From Levilactobacillus andaensis (GTDB lineage: Bacteria > Bacillota > Bacilli > Lactobacillales > Lactobacillaceae), in contig NZ_BOLP01000003.1 of assembly GCF_016861695.1 (NCBI RefSeq), positions 279,312 to 343,311 on the forward strand: 64,000 nucleotides of DNA, read 5' to 3'. Made by a program: the position numbers and the translations under genes. Within the stretch, counting starts at the first letter, position 1; the number at the start of each line of letters is the position of its first letter. The notes below the pieces were generated by a model. It was not told the DNA's origin, made no database searches, and was given only the letters and a program-made list of their open reading frames with translations. This document shows, piece by piece, positions 8,592 through 15,961 of this stretch.

Positions 8592-8779
8592 TGAAATGTC
8601 CTCCTTAAGAATTAGCTTATCCGTTGAACTAGTTCTAAGGTACACCACTTGGCTGGCCAAATCAGGTGCAGGTGGCCGTGAGAACTGCCATTTTATCCTA
8701 AAAAAGACTTAGGCAGTGGACCCGTTAACGTGTAGAATAGAAGCTAACATAGACGCACCACCATCGGAGGGGAAGGCCC

Positions 8780-9355
8780 ATGTCATTACCATTCATTCTA
8801 ACTGCCATTGGCGTCTTCTTCGTCACGGATACCGACGATCTAGTCGTGCTCCTACTGCTTTGGCTGGGCGCGAACAATGCGCGACAACGGCGGGGAATCA
8901 TCTTTGGCCAATACTTGGGAATCCTCACGTTAATTATCGTGGCGTGGCTGGTCAGCCGGGGCGTCCTGCACTACAACGTGGCCCATTTGACGCGCTGGCT
9001 GGGACTGGTTCCCCTGACGCTAGGGGCAGTCGGCCTGCGAAATTGGTTGAAGAACCGCCAAGCAAACGCGCTACCACCACTACTCACGAAGGCTGTCAGC
9101 CTGCCGCTGGTGTGGTCGCTGACCATTGGTAATGGTGGGGACAATCTCAGCATTTATATTCCCTACTTCACCCACCTCACCACCGCGGAATTTGGCGGCG
9201 CCCTCGTGGTCTTCATGGTCATGGTTGGTATCTGGCTGCTGATCAGCAATCGCTTAGCCCGGTCGCACGCGGCCAGTCATTTCTTCGCCCGTTTCGGGGC
9301 GTGGCTCTCCCCCGTCCTCTTTATCACGATTGGCACGCTGATTCTATGGCATTAA
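8780..9355 (+). CDS. CadD-type cadmium resistance transporter family protein
   Basis: 191 residues with five or six hydrophobic helices. The family signature TDTDDLVVLLL lies near residue 16 and IGNGGDNLSIYIPYF near 116, as in CadD/cadmium-resistance transporters (related to the LysE superfamily). CadD proteins confer cadmium resistance or export small cations. GGAGGGGAAGG precedes the ATG. No CadX-type regulator is adjacent, so metal specificity is unproven. Confidence 0.85.
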   Translation: MSLPFILTAIGVFFVTDTDDLVVLLLLWLGANNARQRRGIIFGQYLGILTLIIVAWLVSRGVLHYNVAHLTRWLGLVPLTLGAVGLRNWLKNRQANALPPLLTKAVSLPLVWSLTIGNGGDNLSIYIPYFTHLTTAEFGGALVVFMVMVGIWLLISNRLARSHAASHFFARFGAWLSPVLFITIGTLILWH

Positions 9356-9363
9356 TTTTAAAA

Positions 9364-9379
9364 TGTTCCATGTGAAACA
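9364..9379. promoter_or_regulatory. parS-like ParB site, one mismatch
   Basis: TGTTCCATGTGAAACA differs at one central base from the ParB site TGTTNCACGTGAAACA. It lies between the CadD-type gene and the next gene. Confidence 0.5.
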
Positions 9380-9394
9380 TTCAAGGAGGCCCTT

Positions 9395-9724
9395 ATGACA
9401 GATACAAAAACCGTGACACTGGCTGGCAAACAGATTCGTTCCTACGTCCAACAGGTCATCACGCTTAAACTGGCGGACATCCAACGCGTCTCCGGCGACG
9501 CGAGCGTCATGCACCTAGCGCTCGCCAATGGCACGTCCATGGGCATCATCACCGGCCCGGCATACGGCTCGGCGGCCCAAGTCATGGGCATTCAGGATCT
9601 GCGCTACTTCATCAACGAGTTAAATCTCGACTTCGTCTTGAACACCACGGCGGCTAACGATGCGGCTCGGCAACGGATCTTCCAAAATGCTCAGGAACGA
9701 CAAATTCTGATTATCAAAAAGTGA
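9395..9724 (+). CDS. Conserved-looking hypothetical protein
   Basis: 109 residues, soluble, of mixed alpha/beta character with a KK tail (LIIKK). I do not recognise a family. AAGGAGG (9383-9389) sets the ATG, and the gene begins 39 bases after the CadD-type gene, so the two may be co-transcribed. A parS-like site sits in the gap. The stop codon abuts a long-hairpin repeat. Confidence 0.65.
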   Translation: MTDTKTVTLAGKQIRSYVQQVITLKLADIQRVSGDASVMHLALANGTSMGIITGPAYGSAAQVMGIQDLRYFINELNLDFVLNTTAANDAARQRIFQNAQERQILIIKK

Positions 9725-9843
9725 GAGTGTTCCAAAAGGCGGTTAGTCAATGAGCATTAACGTCGATAGGCGAATAACCCCGGTTTTTGGATTGTTTGGC
9801 TATCGGGGTTAAGCGGAGTTGACTGCCTTTTGGCACACGTTTC
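9725..9843 (-). repeat. Long-hairpin dispersed repeat, copy B
   Basis: Arms CCAAAAGGC/GCCTTTTGG, GTCAA/TTGAC, GCATTAAC/GGTTAAGC (one bulged A) and CGATAG/CTATCG form a long stem. At the GTCAA/TTGAC step copies A, C and E use a GCTGG/CCAGC-type pair, a compensatory change. In element orientation it follows the acetyltransferase gene and the hairpin at 9866-9900. Confidence 0.87.
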
Positions 9844-9865
9844 GGCAATATAAACTTACACACAC

Positions 9866-9900
9866 AACAGGCCTGGGATTTTGTCCCAGACCTGTTTTTA
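9866..9900 (+). terminator. Bidirectional hairpin terminator
   Basis: AACAGG-CTGGGA / TCCCAG-CCTGTT with TTTTT on the plus strand. The same CTGGGACAAAATCCCAG core recurs at 53126-53154 and, varied, at 42583-42615, each time next to a long-hairpin repeat. Confidence 0.8.
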
Positions 9901-9913
9901 GTTGCCACATCAT

Positions 9914-10510
9914 TTAGATAAAGTCCTTGCCGACAAATCCGGTCTTGTCCGCCGCCGTAATCGGTCGCAGAACCTGACACGGGTTCCCCGCCGCAATCAC
10001 ATTAGCTGGGATGTCGTGGGTGACAACACTGCCGGCACCGATAATGGTGTCATCGCCAATCGTCACGCCAGGAAGCACCGTGACGTTAGCCGCCAACCAA
10101 CAACGATTGCCAACGGTGATGGGCTTGGCGATACACCCGCCAAGTTTGCGCTCCGTGGCGTCGAACAGATGATTGCTGGTGTACAGCCCCACCTTGGGCC
10201 CAAACAAAACGTTGTCGCCAATTGTAATCGACGCACCGTCTAGCATGACACAATCGTAATTCGCGTAGAAGTGGTCACCAACATGGATGTTATCGCCGAA
10301 CTCACAACGGAAATTGGGATTCACATCGGGGTCACTGCCAGCGCGACCGATTAACTCTTGGAAGAGCTGGGCGCGCTGCTCCGCTTTGGGCGCTGCGTTC
10401 AACGCGTTCGTCAGCTCCGTCGCACGATTTCGCCGATCGATCAGTATGGGGTCGAGGTCGTCGTAGGGCTTACCAGTTGCCATATAGGCGTATTTTTCTG
10501 CTAAATTCAT
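9914..10510 (-). CDS. Maltose/galactoside O-acetyltransferase family protein
   Basis: 198 residues of the LacA/Maa acetyltransferase family. An N-terminal EKYAYMATGKPYDDLDPIL region is followed by left-handed beta-helix hexapeptides (ITIGDN, VTIGDD, IIGAGSVVTHDI). The catalytic histidine is probably His114 in TSNHLFD. The family transfers acetyl from acetyl-CoA to sugar hydroxyls. AAAGGAG precedes the ATG. It is a single-gene unit. Confidence 0.9.
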   Translation of the reverse strand: MNLAEKYAYMATGKPYDDLDPILIDRRNRATELTNALNAAPKAEQRAQLFQELIGRAGSDPDVNPNFRCEFGDNIHVGDHFYANYDCVMLDGASITIGDNVLFGPKVGLYTSNHLFDATERKLGGCIAKPITVGNRCWLAANVTVLPGVTIGDDTIIGAGSVVTHDIPANVIAAGNPCQVLRPITAADKTGFVGKDFI

Positions 10511-10751
10511 GACGTCAGCTCCTTTAGGTTATGTTTCCATCATAACATTTAAGCAACCGGTTTCAACGCTGGGAGCTGTATCTTTGGTGGCGGAAAGTAA
10601 CTGCGTCCTCTCACTGCTTATAACTATATTCATCAAACCCATTGGCCTCCAATTATAGTTGCCTACCAATTTAATCTATACCTGCAAAAGCGTTGTTTCT
10701 AACACCAATTTCCCTGATAATAGGAGAAAAGATTCCTGAGGAGAATAGACT

Positions 10752-11009
10752 ATGACGGCCTGGCAGAACGGACTTTGGCTACTTTGTTTCCTCGTGCTTA
10801 TTGCATTAGCACCAAGGATTACGCGTTACTTCGACCTTCATCAGCATTTTTTCAATAGTGTCGCCCTAAACAGCATTGCCTTTTTGGTCTACTCGCTTGT
10901 TATTTTGGCGCTGTACCTTCCCGTTCGGATTGGCACGATTGTCCTACTGATCATTAGTAACGTTGCTTTTGACGGCTGGCTAATTTATCGGCATAACTCT
11001 CAGGACTAG
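10752..11009 (+). CDS. Small integral membrane protein
   Basis: 85 residues with hydrophobic segments near 8-22, 38-57 and 60-76, ending FDGWLIYRHNSQD. No family recognised. GAGGAG lies upstream of the ATG. A decayed copy of the same gene follows at 11115-11298, which supports this ORF being real. Confidence 0.65.
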   Translation: MTAWQNGLWLLCFLVLIALAPRITRYFDLHQHFFNSVALNSIAFLVYSLVILALYLPVRIGTIVLLIISNVAFDGWLIYRHNSQD

Positions 11010-11114
11010 CTAGTGTGCCCGACCGACCTACTAACAGTATAAGCACGATTTACTCATCTTAACAATTGACGACCGTTTAAGCACAAGCAATTTTAAACCT
11101 ATCGCTAATCACCT

Positions 11115-11298
11115 ATGACCGCCACCTACGCCGGTTCAACAACACTTGACTGAATCACTGGCATTTTTGGCCTGTTCCAGTATTATGCTAGTCACACATT
11201 TTTCCATTCACCCCCTCAGCTTAGCTATCCTAATCATCGTTAACGTTGGCTTTGATGGCTGGCTAACTTACCATTTTCAAAAGGCAAACCATAATTGA
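11115..11298 (+). pseudogene. Decayed paralogue of the 85-residue membrane protein gene
   Basis: It starts ATG-ACC-GCC like its neighbour (MTA). After an internal deletion and frame change it continues with SLAFLACSSIMLV and then VNVGFDGWLTYHF, colinear with SIAFLVYSLVILA and SNVAFDGWLIYRH of the intact copy. No single frame spans it. It is best read as a tandem duplicate that lost its central part. Confidence 0.8.
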
Positions 11299-11315
11299 GT
11301 AAAAAGAGGTGACAG

Positions 11316-11337
11316 ATGGTAGCCTGTGCGTTACCAT
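11316..11337. promoter_or_regulatory. Inverted repeat upstream of the HigBA-type module
   Basis: ATGGTA (11316-11321) and TACCAT (11332-11337) are perfect arms just ahead of the toxin start. They could be the autoregulatory operator of the antitoxin. Confidence 0.45.
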
Positions 11338-11344
11338 ACTTTAA

Positions 11345-11704
11345 ATGGAACCAATACGATTTGATTTTTTTGATAAAGCTGAATTCACAGCATTCTTAGA
11401 TAGCCTCCCGATTAAAGATGCCGCGAAGCTCTTAGCAGTTCTTGACGAAGTTAAAGCTCGAGGCCTACTGTCTGCCGAAAGACGCCAATTAGTAAAAAAA
11501 TTGGAAACTAATTTATATGAGATTCGTTCTAAATTTTCCAACAATATTCAACGAGCAATTTATTTCCGGGTCGAAGGATCTCATTATGTTATCACCCATG
11601 GTTTCACTAAAAAACAGCAAAAAACACCTCAAAAGGAAATTAAGCGCGCAAAACAAATTCGCGCAGTATATCAGAGAAGGAGAGATAGCAATGGACGATG
11701 TTGA
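11345..11704 (+). CDS. RelE/HigB-type (phage Gp49-like) toxin
   Basis: 119 residues with the HigB/Gp49 pattern: FLDSLP near the N-terminus, LVKKLETNLYEIRSKFSNNIQRAIYF in the middle and HGFTKKQQKTPQKEIKRAK at the end. These proteins are ribosome-associated mRNA endonucleases. The antitoxin gene overlaps its last 14 bases, in the toxin-first order typical of higBA. The N-terminus is slightly short compared with the usual family start, and the ribosome site is weak, so the exact start is uncertain. Confidence 0.85.
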   Translation: MEPIRFDFFDKAEFTAFLDSLPIKDAAKLLAVLDEVKARGLLSAERRQLVKKLETNLYEIRSKFSNNIQRAIYFRVEGSHYVITHGFTKKQQKTPQKEIKRAKQIRAVYQRRRDSNGRC

Positions 11705-11966
11705 AAAATACTTACGTACACGCAGTCAAAAAGATCCCGAATTTGACAGTGAATACACGCAAGCCAAACTCAACCAACAATTGGGATATGCAGTTTGGCA
11801 ATTACGCACCGATATGCAGCTATCGGTTAAAGATTTTGCTACCGTAATTGGTCAATCAGAACAGGATGTTACCGCCATGGAAGATGGCAGCAAAGAACTG
11901 ACAGTCAAAGAGCTATCTGATATTGCTGAGAAGACTGATAAAAAAATCAATTTTCAATTTTCATAA
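11691..11966 (+). CDS. HigA-type antitoxin (XRE helix-turn-helix)
   Basis: 91 residues. An Asp/Glu-rich N-terminal helix is followed by a Cro/C1 helix-turn-helix (about 35-75: MQLSVKDFATVIGQSEQDVTAMEDGS). The start at 11691 was chosen because AAGGAGA lies 8 bases upstream. It would neutralise the overlapping toxin and repress the operon. Confidence 0.87.
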   Translation: MDDVEKYLRTRSQKDPEFDSEYTQAKLNQQLGYAVWQLRTDMQLSVKDFATVIGQSEQDVTAMEDGSKELTVKELSDIAEKTDKKINFQFS

Positions 11967-12126
11967 AATTAGTAGAATAGTGTCTTAGGTTGGGGCTGAA
12001 ACATTCAGGCCTAAAATATCCGCTGTTGATAATCAATCTATTTTGCAAACAAATCATGAGTTGAACTAACAGCGTTTCACATCACAGTAAACGACGTCAT
12101 CGCTTGCTGCCCACCTAGAAAAGTTC

Positions 12127-12159
12127 AAAAAAGCCAGTCCTTTATCAGGTCTGGCTTTT
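12127..12159 (-). terminator. Terminator of the LysE-family gene
   Basis: AAAAGCCAG/CTGGCTTTT stem just beyond the minus-strand stop, with A-runs giving U-runs in the transcript. Confidence 0.8.
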
Positions 12160-12172
12160 ACTGATTCATCAT

Positions 12173-12790
12173 TTAAATCACCATCATCAACGCTTGGTAC
12201 AGCAGGTAGCATCCGTAAACCATCACGATGCCCCCGGACACAATGTTGACCCACATCAGGAACTTCTGTGGCAGTCGTTCCTTCAGTAAGCCTAAAATCA
12301 GCGTGATGCCAAAGAACCAGATGGCCGTGGCGGACACGACCCCGGTGATAAATGGCGTCACTTCACTATCGGCCAATGATCCGCGCATCGCTCCAAACAT
12401 CAGACTTGTGTCGATAATAGCTTGCGGGTTCGCCCAGGTCACGACCCAGGCATTGACCAGCGACTTTTTCATTGGCAGTGGCGTGTTGGAACTCTCCAAC
12501 TTGAAGCTCGCGGCGGACCGCAAGATACCAAACCCAATCCAAATCACCAATAGGCCACCCAAGAACATGATGACCAACTTAAACATTTCGTGGGAGCTAA
12601 TGATGGCTCCCATCCCAAAGAACGCCGCCAATGTTAACGCCGTATCGGCGAACCAGACCATAATGGTGACCGGCCAAGCACGCTTCAAGGGTTGGTTGAT
12701 GGCGTTGTTAAAAACAAACAGGTTTTGCATCCCGATTGAGGATACCAGGGCCAAGCTCAATAGCAGCCCCCGTAAATACATTGCTGACAT
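12173..12790 (-). CDS. LysE/ArgO-family amino acid exporter
   Basis: 205 residues, about six transmembrane helices. The family pattern SIGMQNLFVFNNAI is near the N-terminus and VVTWANPQAIIDT in the middle. LysE/ArgO proteins export basic amino acids; the actual substrate is not determined by these motifs. GGGAAAGTGAG precedes the ATG. Single-gene unit. Confidence 0.88.
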   Translation of the reverse strand: MSAMYLRGLLLSLALVSSIGMQNLFVFNNAINQPLKRAWPVTIMVWFADTALTLAAFFGMGAIISSHEMFKLVIMFLGGLLVIWIGFGILRSAASFKLESSNTPLPMKKSLVNAWVVTWANPQAIIDTSLMFGAMRGSLADSEVTPFITGVVSATAIWFFGITLILGLLKERLPQKFLMWVNIVSGGIVMVYGCYLLYQALMMVI

Positions 12791-12979
12791 GACAACTCAC
12801 TTTCCCTCAAGCCTACTCCGAATGTTGCCTGAGTTTTCAAAAAATATATCCTGCTAGCATAACAAACATTTCATGAAAACAAAACCCTTCCGCGGCACCT
12901 CGTGCAAATTTTGCTGATAATTAACTGTCAACTTGCTTCATCTGATTAGTATCTTAATATCGCAAAACAGTGGATTCTA

Positions 12980-13175
12980 TTGATTTTAATCAAATTTTAA
13001 TCTAGAATACCCTTTAAGGAGCTAATCCAACACCATTGAAAGTCCGTTTATTAAATAACGCCAAGAAAATCGGCTCCCACTAAAACTAGAAAGAATGCGA
13101 TCAATGTGAAGATCCAATCAACGAACACCCCATTACTGCAGAACCTGAGTCAACCAAGAATGGGAGTCCCACAAT
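12980..13175 (+). promoter_or_regulatory. Promoter and ~160-base leader of the ABC-F gene
   Basis: -35 TTGATT (12980-12985), 17-base spacer, -10 TAGAAT (13003-13008). The leader contains AAGGAG near 13016 followed by a TTG-started frame of about 15 codons (MKVRLLNNAKKIGSH). ABC-F resistance genes often have such leader peptides for drug-dependent attenuation, but no terminator hairpin was found here, so attenuation is only a possibility. Confidence 0.5.
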
Positions 13176-14666
13176 ATGCCAAAAATTGGATTACACCAAC
13201 TGACCTTCGGCTTCGACACGAACGTCAGCTTACTCTTTGACCACGTCGATTTAGATCTCGAATCACACTGGAAACTGGGGTTGGTCGGCCGCAATGGTCG
13301 CGGCAAGACTACCCTTTTCAACCTCTTGCTGGGAAACCTGCCCTATCAGGGAACGATTACCGGCAATCAGAAATACGTCTACTTTCCGGCGACCGTCACC
13401 GATCCTAGTCAGACCGCCGCGGCCGTTCTCCAGGCCATTTCACCCGTTGCCGACTGGCAGTTGGAACGGGAATTACGCCAACTGGATTTAGACCCCGCAC
13501 GCCTGACGCAGCCCTTCGACACCCTGTCCGGCGGCGAACAGACCAAGGCGCTCCTCGCTATTTTATTTGCCGATGACCAAGCCTACCCGCTCATCGACGA
13601 ACCCACAAATCATCTGGATCTGCCGAGCCGGCGCCGCGTTGCCACCTACCTCAAGAGTAAGCGACAAGGCTTCATCGTCGTCAGCCATGACCGGCACTTT
13701 CTCAATCAAGTGACCGACCACACGCTGGCCATTGAGCGGAAACAAGTGATTTTATATCACGGTAACTTCGCCGTTTACGAGGACCAGAAGAAGCGGCGTG
13801 ACGCCTTTGAAGAGGAGAAGGACGCCAAATTGAAGAAGGAAGCGGACCGCCTCAAGGGCATCGCCGTCGATATCACGCACTGGGCGCAGGCCACCGAGAA
13901 CTATCAGCACGGCAATCCGCACGAGAAGGATAGCGGTTGGCGGGCCGCCGGCAGTAGCACGCTTCCCGCCAAGATGATGAAACGTGCGAAAAATGTCGAA
14001 CGGCGGCGAGACCGCAAGCTCAAGGAGACCGAGAGCTTGCGGCAAAATATCGAACACGTGGCGCCGCTTGCCATGACACCGGTGCCGACCCACTATCAGC
14101 CGCTGCTCCACGTGGCCGACTTTTCCCTGTGGTACGGCGATCGCCAGCTCTTCCAGCCGGTGTCATTTGACCTCGAACAGGGGGACCGGGTCGCCATCAT
14201 CGGCCCCAACGGCTGTGGCAAGTCTTCTTTGATTCACTACCTGCGCGACACCTTTACCGGCGAACACACCGGTACGGCCGACCTGAAACCCCAGTTATCG
14301 TTGAGTATCTCACGGCAATTGTCGCCGGATAACCGCGGGTCGCTGACGGCATTTGCCAACGCCCACCATCTCGACCGCAACGCGCTCCTGAACAACCTCA
14401 AGAAGCTCGGCCTGCCACGCGACGTTTTCACCACTCCCATCGAGCAAATGAGCATGGGCCAGCAGAAAAAGGTCGAACTCGCTCAGTCACTCGCGACCCC
14501 GGCGAACCTATTCATCTGGGACGAGCCGCTCAACTACCTGGACGTTTTCAATCAAGAACAGCTGACCACGCTGATTCAACAGGCCCAGCCAACGCTTCTT
14601 GTCGTCGAACATGACCAGCAGTTCATTGACGATGTAGCGACTAAGGTGATTGAATTGCGGCCGTAA
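13176..14666 (+). CDS. ABC-F ATPase, antibiotic-resistance-like
   Basis: 496 residues with two ABC ATPase domains and no membrane segments. Domain 1: Walker A GRNGRGKTT (38-46), signature LSGGEQ, Walker B LIDEPTNHLD. A charged linker occupies roughly 200-300. Domain 2: Walker A GPNGCGKSS, a degenerate signature SMGQQKK, Walker B IWDEPLNYLD. ABC-F proteins act on the ribosome and many of this length (Lsa/Vga/Msr-like) protect it from antibiotics. Phenotype cannot be read from sequence. The start has GGGAG upstream. Confidence 0.87.
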   Translation: MPKIGLHQLTFGFDTNVSLLFDHVDLDLESHWKLGLVGRNGRGKTTLFNLLLGNLPYQGTITGNQKYVYFPATVTDPSQTAAAVLQAISPVADWQLERELRQLDLDPARLTQPFDTLSGGEQTKALLAILFADDQAYPLIDEPTNHLDLPSRRRVATYLKSKRQGFIVVSHDRHFLNQVTDHTLAIERKQVILYHGNFAVYEDQKKRRDAFEEEKDAKLKKEADRLKGIAVDITHWAQATENYQHGNPHEKDSGWRAAGSSTLPAKMMKRAKNVERRRDRKLKETESLRQNIEHVAPLAMTPVPTHYQPLLHVADFSLWYGDRQLFQPVSFDLEQGDRVAIIGPNGCGKSSLIHYLRDTFTGEHTGTADLKPQLSLSISRQLSPDNRGSLTAFANAHHLDRNALLNNLKKLGLPRDVFTTPIEQMSMGQQKKVELAQSLATPANLFIWDEPLNYLDVFNQEQLTTLIQQAQPTLLVVEHDQQFIDDVATKVIELRP

Positions 14667-14726
14667 TCTTTTTAAACACAACGCCTTTTTAAACACAACT
14701 GTCACACATTAAAAAATACTCACACT

Positions 14727-14776
14727 AAAGAGTCCACCAAATTAGAGACAACTTCCTAACTTGGCAGGCTCTTTTT
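14727..14776 (+). terminator. Terminator after the ABC-F gene
   Basis: AAAGAG...CCAA pairs with TTGG...CTCTTT across a two-base internal mismatch, followed by a T-run. Confidence 0.6.
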
Positions 14777-14809
14777 AAAAATCAATAAGCATGACGCAAA
14801 TCCCAATTT

Positions 14810-14911
14810 TTCTTCAAGTATACTTGAAGAAATCCATAAATTGACGGACTTTATCAAGTATGCTTAATAAAAATGGAAAATTCATAGGTTTTATTAACTG
14901 TACTTTATAAA
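14810..14911. repeat. Three 22-bp palindromes at exact 40-bp spacing
   Basis: A perfect palindrome with half-site TTCTTCAAGTA (14810-14831) is followed by two degenerate copies: 14850-14871 (TTTATCAAGTA / TGCTTAATAAA) and 14890-14911 (TTTATTAACTG / TACTTTATAAA). The centres are at 14820.5, 14860.5 and 14900.5. The array lies between convergent genes, downstream of both, so ordinary promoter control is not obvious. Palindromes without a loop suggest a DNA-binding protein. Confidence 0.75.
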
Positions 14912-14941
14912 AAACAGGAATTTCAATCTAAACAATCCACC

Positions 14942-15826
14942 TCACTCTTCCAACGTCGCCCGCAGCACCTTAATCACTCGCTGCTGCATAGGCGTCAGGA
15001 CGTGCGATGTCCGGGTCACGATGCTCGAAATGAATGCCGGTTGTTCATCGTCCAGCAGTTCCAGTCGGACCACGTCGTTGCGGTGCTGGTCCACGATGCC
15101 CGTCAGGAAGGTCACGCCGACATTTTCCGCGACCAGGTTCATGATGACATGCGTGTCGGTCGCGCGAAAGACCACATCTGGGCGGAAATGGTTGCGGCGC
15201 GTCAGCTTATTAAACGCTGTGTTATGGACAAAACTACTATTAAATAGAACAAACTTCTCCCGCTTGAGCTCGCTGAAGTAGATCCGCTTGCGGGCCGCCA
15301 ACGGATGCCGGGCCGAGACGAAGATGTTAAATGGCTGGCGATCAAACTCCTCGGCGACCAGCGTTCGGTACGCCAGTGGTTCCGTCGAGCCTAGCAACGC
15401 CACGTCCGCCTGGCCATCGCGCAAAGCATTGCGTAGCCAGACCGAGCCACCCGCCAGCGTCTGGATGTTCTCAAGGATTCCCTGCTGTTGGAGTTGGGCG
15501 GCAACCTTGGGAAAGTAGTAATTCTCGATGATTGGCGGCAAGCCCAAGACCATATGTTGGTCGGCCAAATGCTCCAGTTCCTGATGCGCCACCTGTAATT
15601 CGGATAAAATGGTCTGCGCGTGCACGGCCAGTTGTTCCCCGCTCGGCGTGACGATCAGCTCGTTATGGACGCGGTCACGCAGAAAGAGGGTCGTGTTGAA
15701 TTCTCGTTCCAGCCGTTTGATGGCCATAGTGATCGTCGGCTGGGTCACATTGAAGTCCGCCGCCACTTTCGAAAAGTTTTTTTGCTTAATTAATTGATTG
15801 AAATAGTCTAGGTCATTGATGTTCAC
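14942..15826 (-). CDS. mleR: MleR, LysR-type activator of malolactic fermentation
   Basis: 294 residues: an N-terminal winged helix-turn-helix of the LysR type (FSKVAADFNVTQPTITMAIKRLE, about 18-40) and a C-terminal effector-binding domain (from about 90). It is divergent from the malolactic enzyme gene, the standard arrangement for mleR, with a T-N11-A palindrome between them. MleR activates the malolactic gene in response to malate. The identification rests on family plus position. Confidence 0.87.
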   Translation of the reverse strand: MNINDLDYFNQLIKQKNFSKVAADFNVTQPTITMAIKRLEREFNTTLFLRDRVHNELIVTPSGEQLAVHAQTILSELQVAHQELEHLADQHMVLGLPPIIENYYFPKVAAQLQQQGILENIQTLAGGSVWLRNALRDGQADVALLGSTEPLAYRTLVAEEFDRQPFNIFVSARHPLAARKRIYFSELKREKFVLFNSSFVHNTAFNKLTRRNHFRPDVVFRATDTHVIMNLVAENVGVTFLTGIVDQHRNDVVRLELLDDEQPAFISSIVTRTSHVLTPMQQRVIKVLRATLEE

Positions 15827-15863
15827 GTTTAATCCCTCTCAATCCAGTGATTGTCACGATGAT

Positions 15864-15878
15864 ATAAATTATATTTAT
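15864..15878. promoter_or_regulatory. Candidate MleR (LysR) box
   Basis: ATAAATTATATTTAT has perfect ATAAAT/ATTTAT arms and contains T-N11-A, the LysR-family binding pattern. It lies 15 bases upstream of the mleS -35. Confidence 0.6.
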
Positions 15879-15892
15879 AGTTGCTGTCATAT

Positions 15893-15922
15893 TTGACTAT
15901 AACATATTTCGCCAGCTATAGT
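15893..15922 (+). promoter_or_regulatory. Promoter of mleS
   Basis: -35 TTGACT (15893-15898), 18-base spacer, -10 TATAGT (15917-15922). Confidence 0.75.
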
Positions 15923-15961
15923 ATTCTCTGTAAAGTAATTAAACGAGCGGAGGAATTCAAT

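Noticed and set aside
11316..11380. Extra small ORF starting at ATG 11316 ahead of the toxin
   Set aside because: GAGGTG precedes it, but the frame is short, out of phase with the toxin and sits on the inverted repeat.
14810..14911. CRISPR array
   Set aside because: There are only three palindromic units, degenerate and at 40-bp pitch with 18-bp gaps; no cas genes are present.
15881..15961. N-terminal extension of malolactic enzyme from ATG 15881
   Set aside because: It overlaps the -35 and -10, has no ribosome site and is absent from known malolactic enzymes; TTG 15962 fits both.
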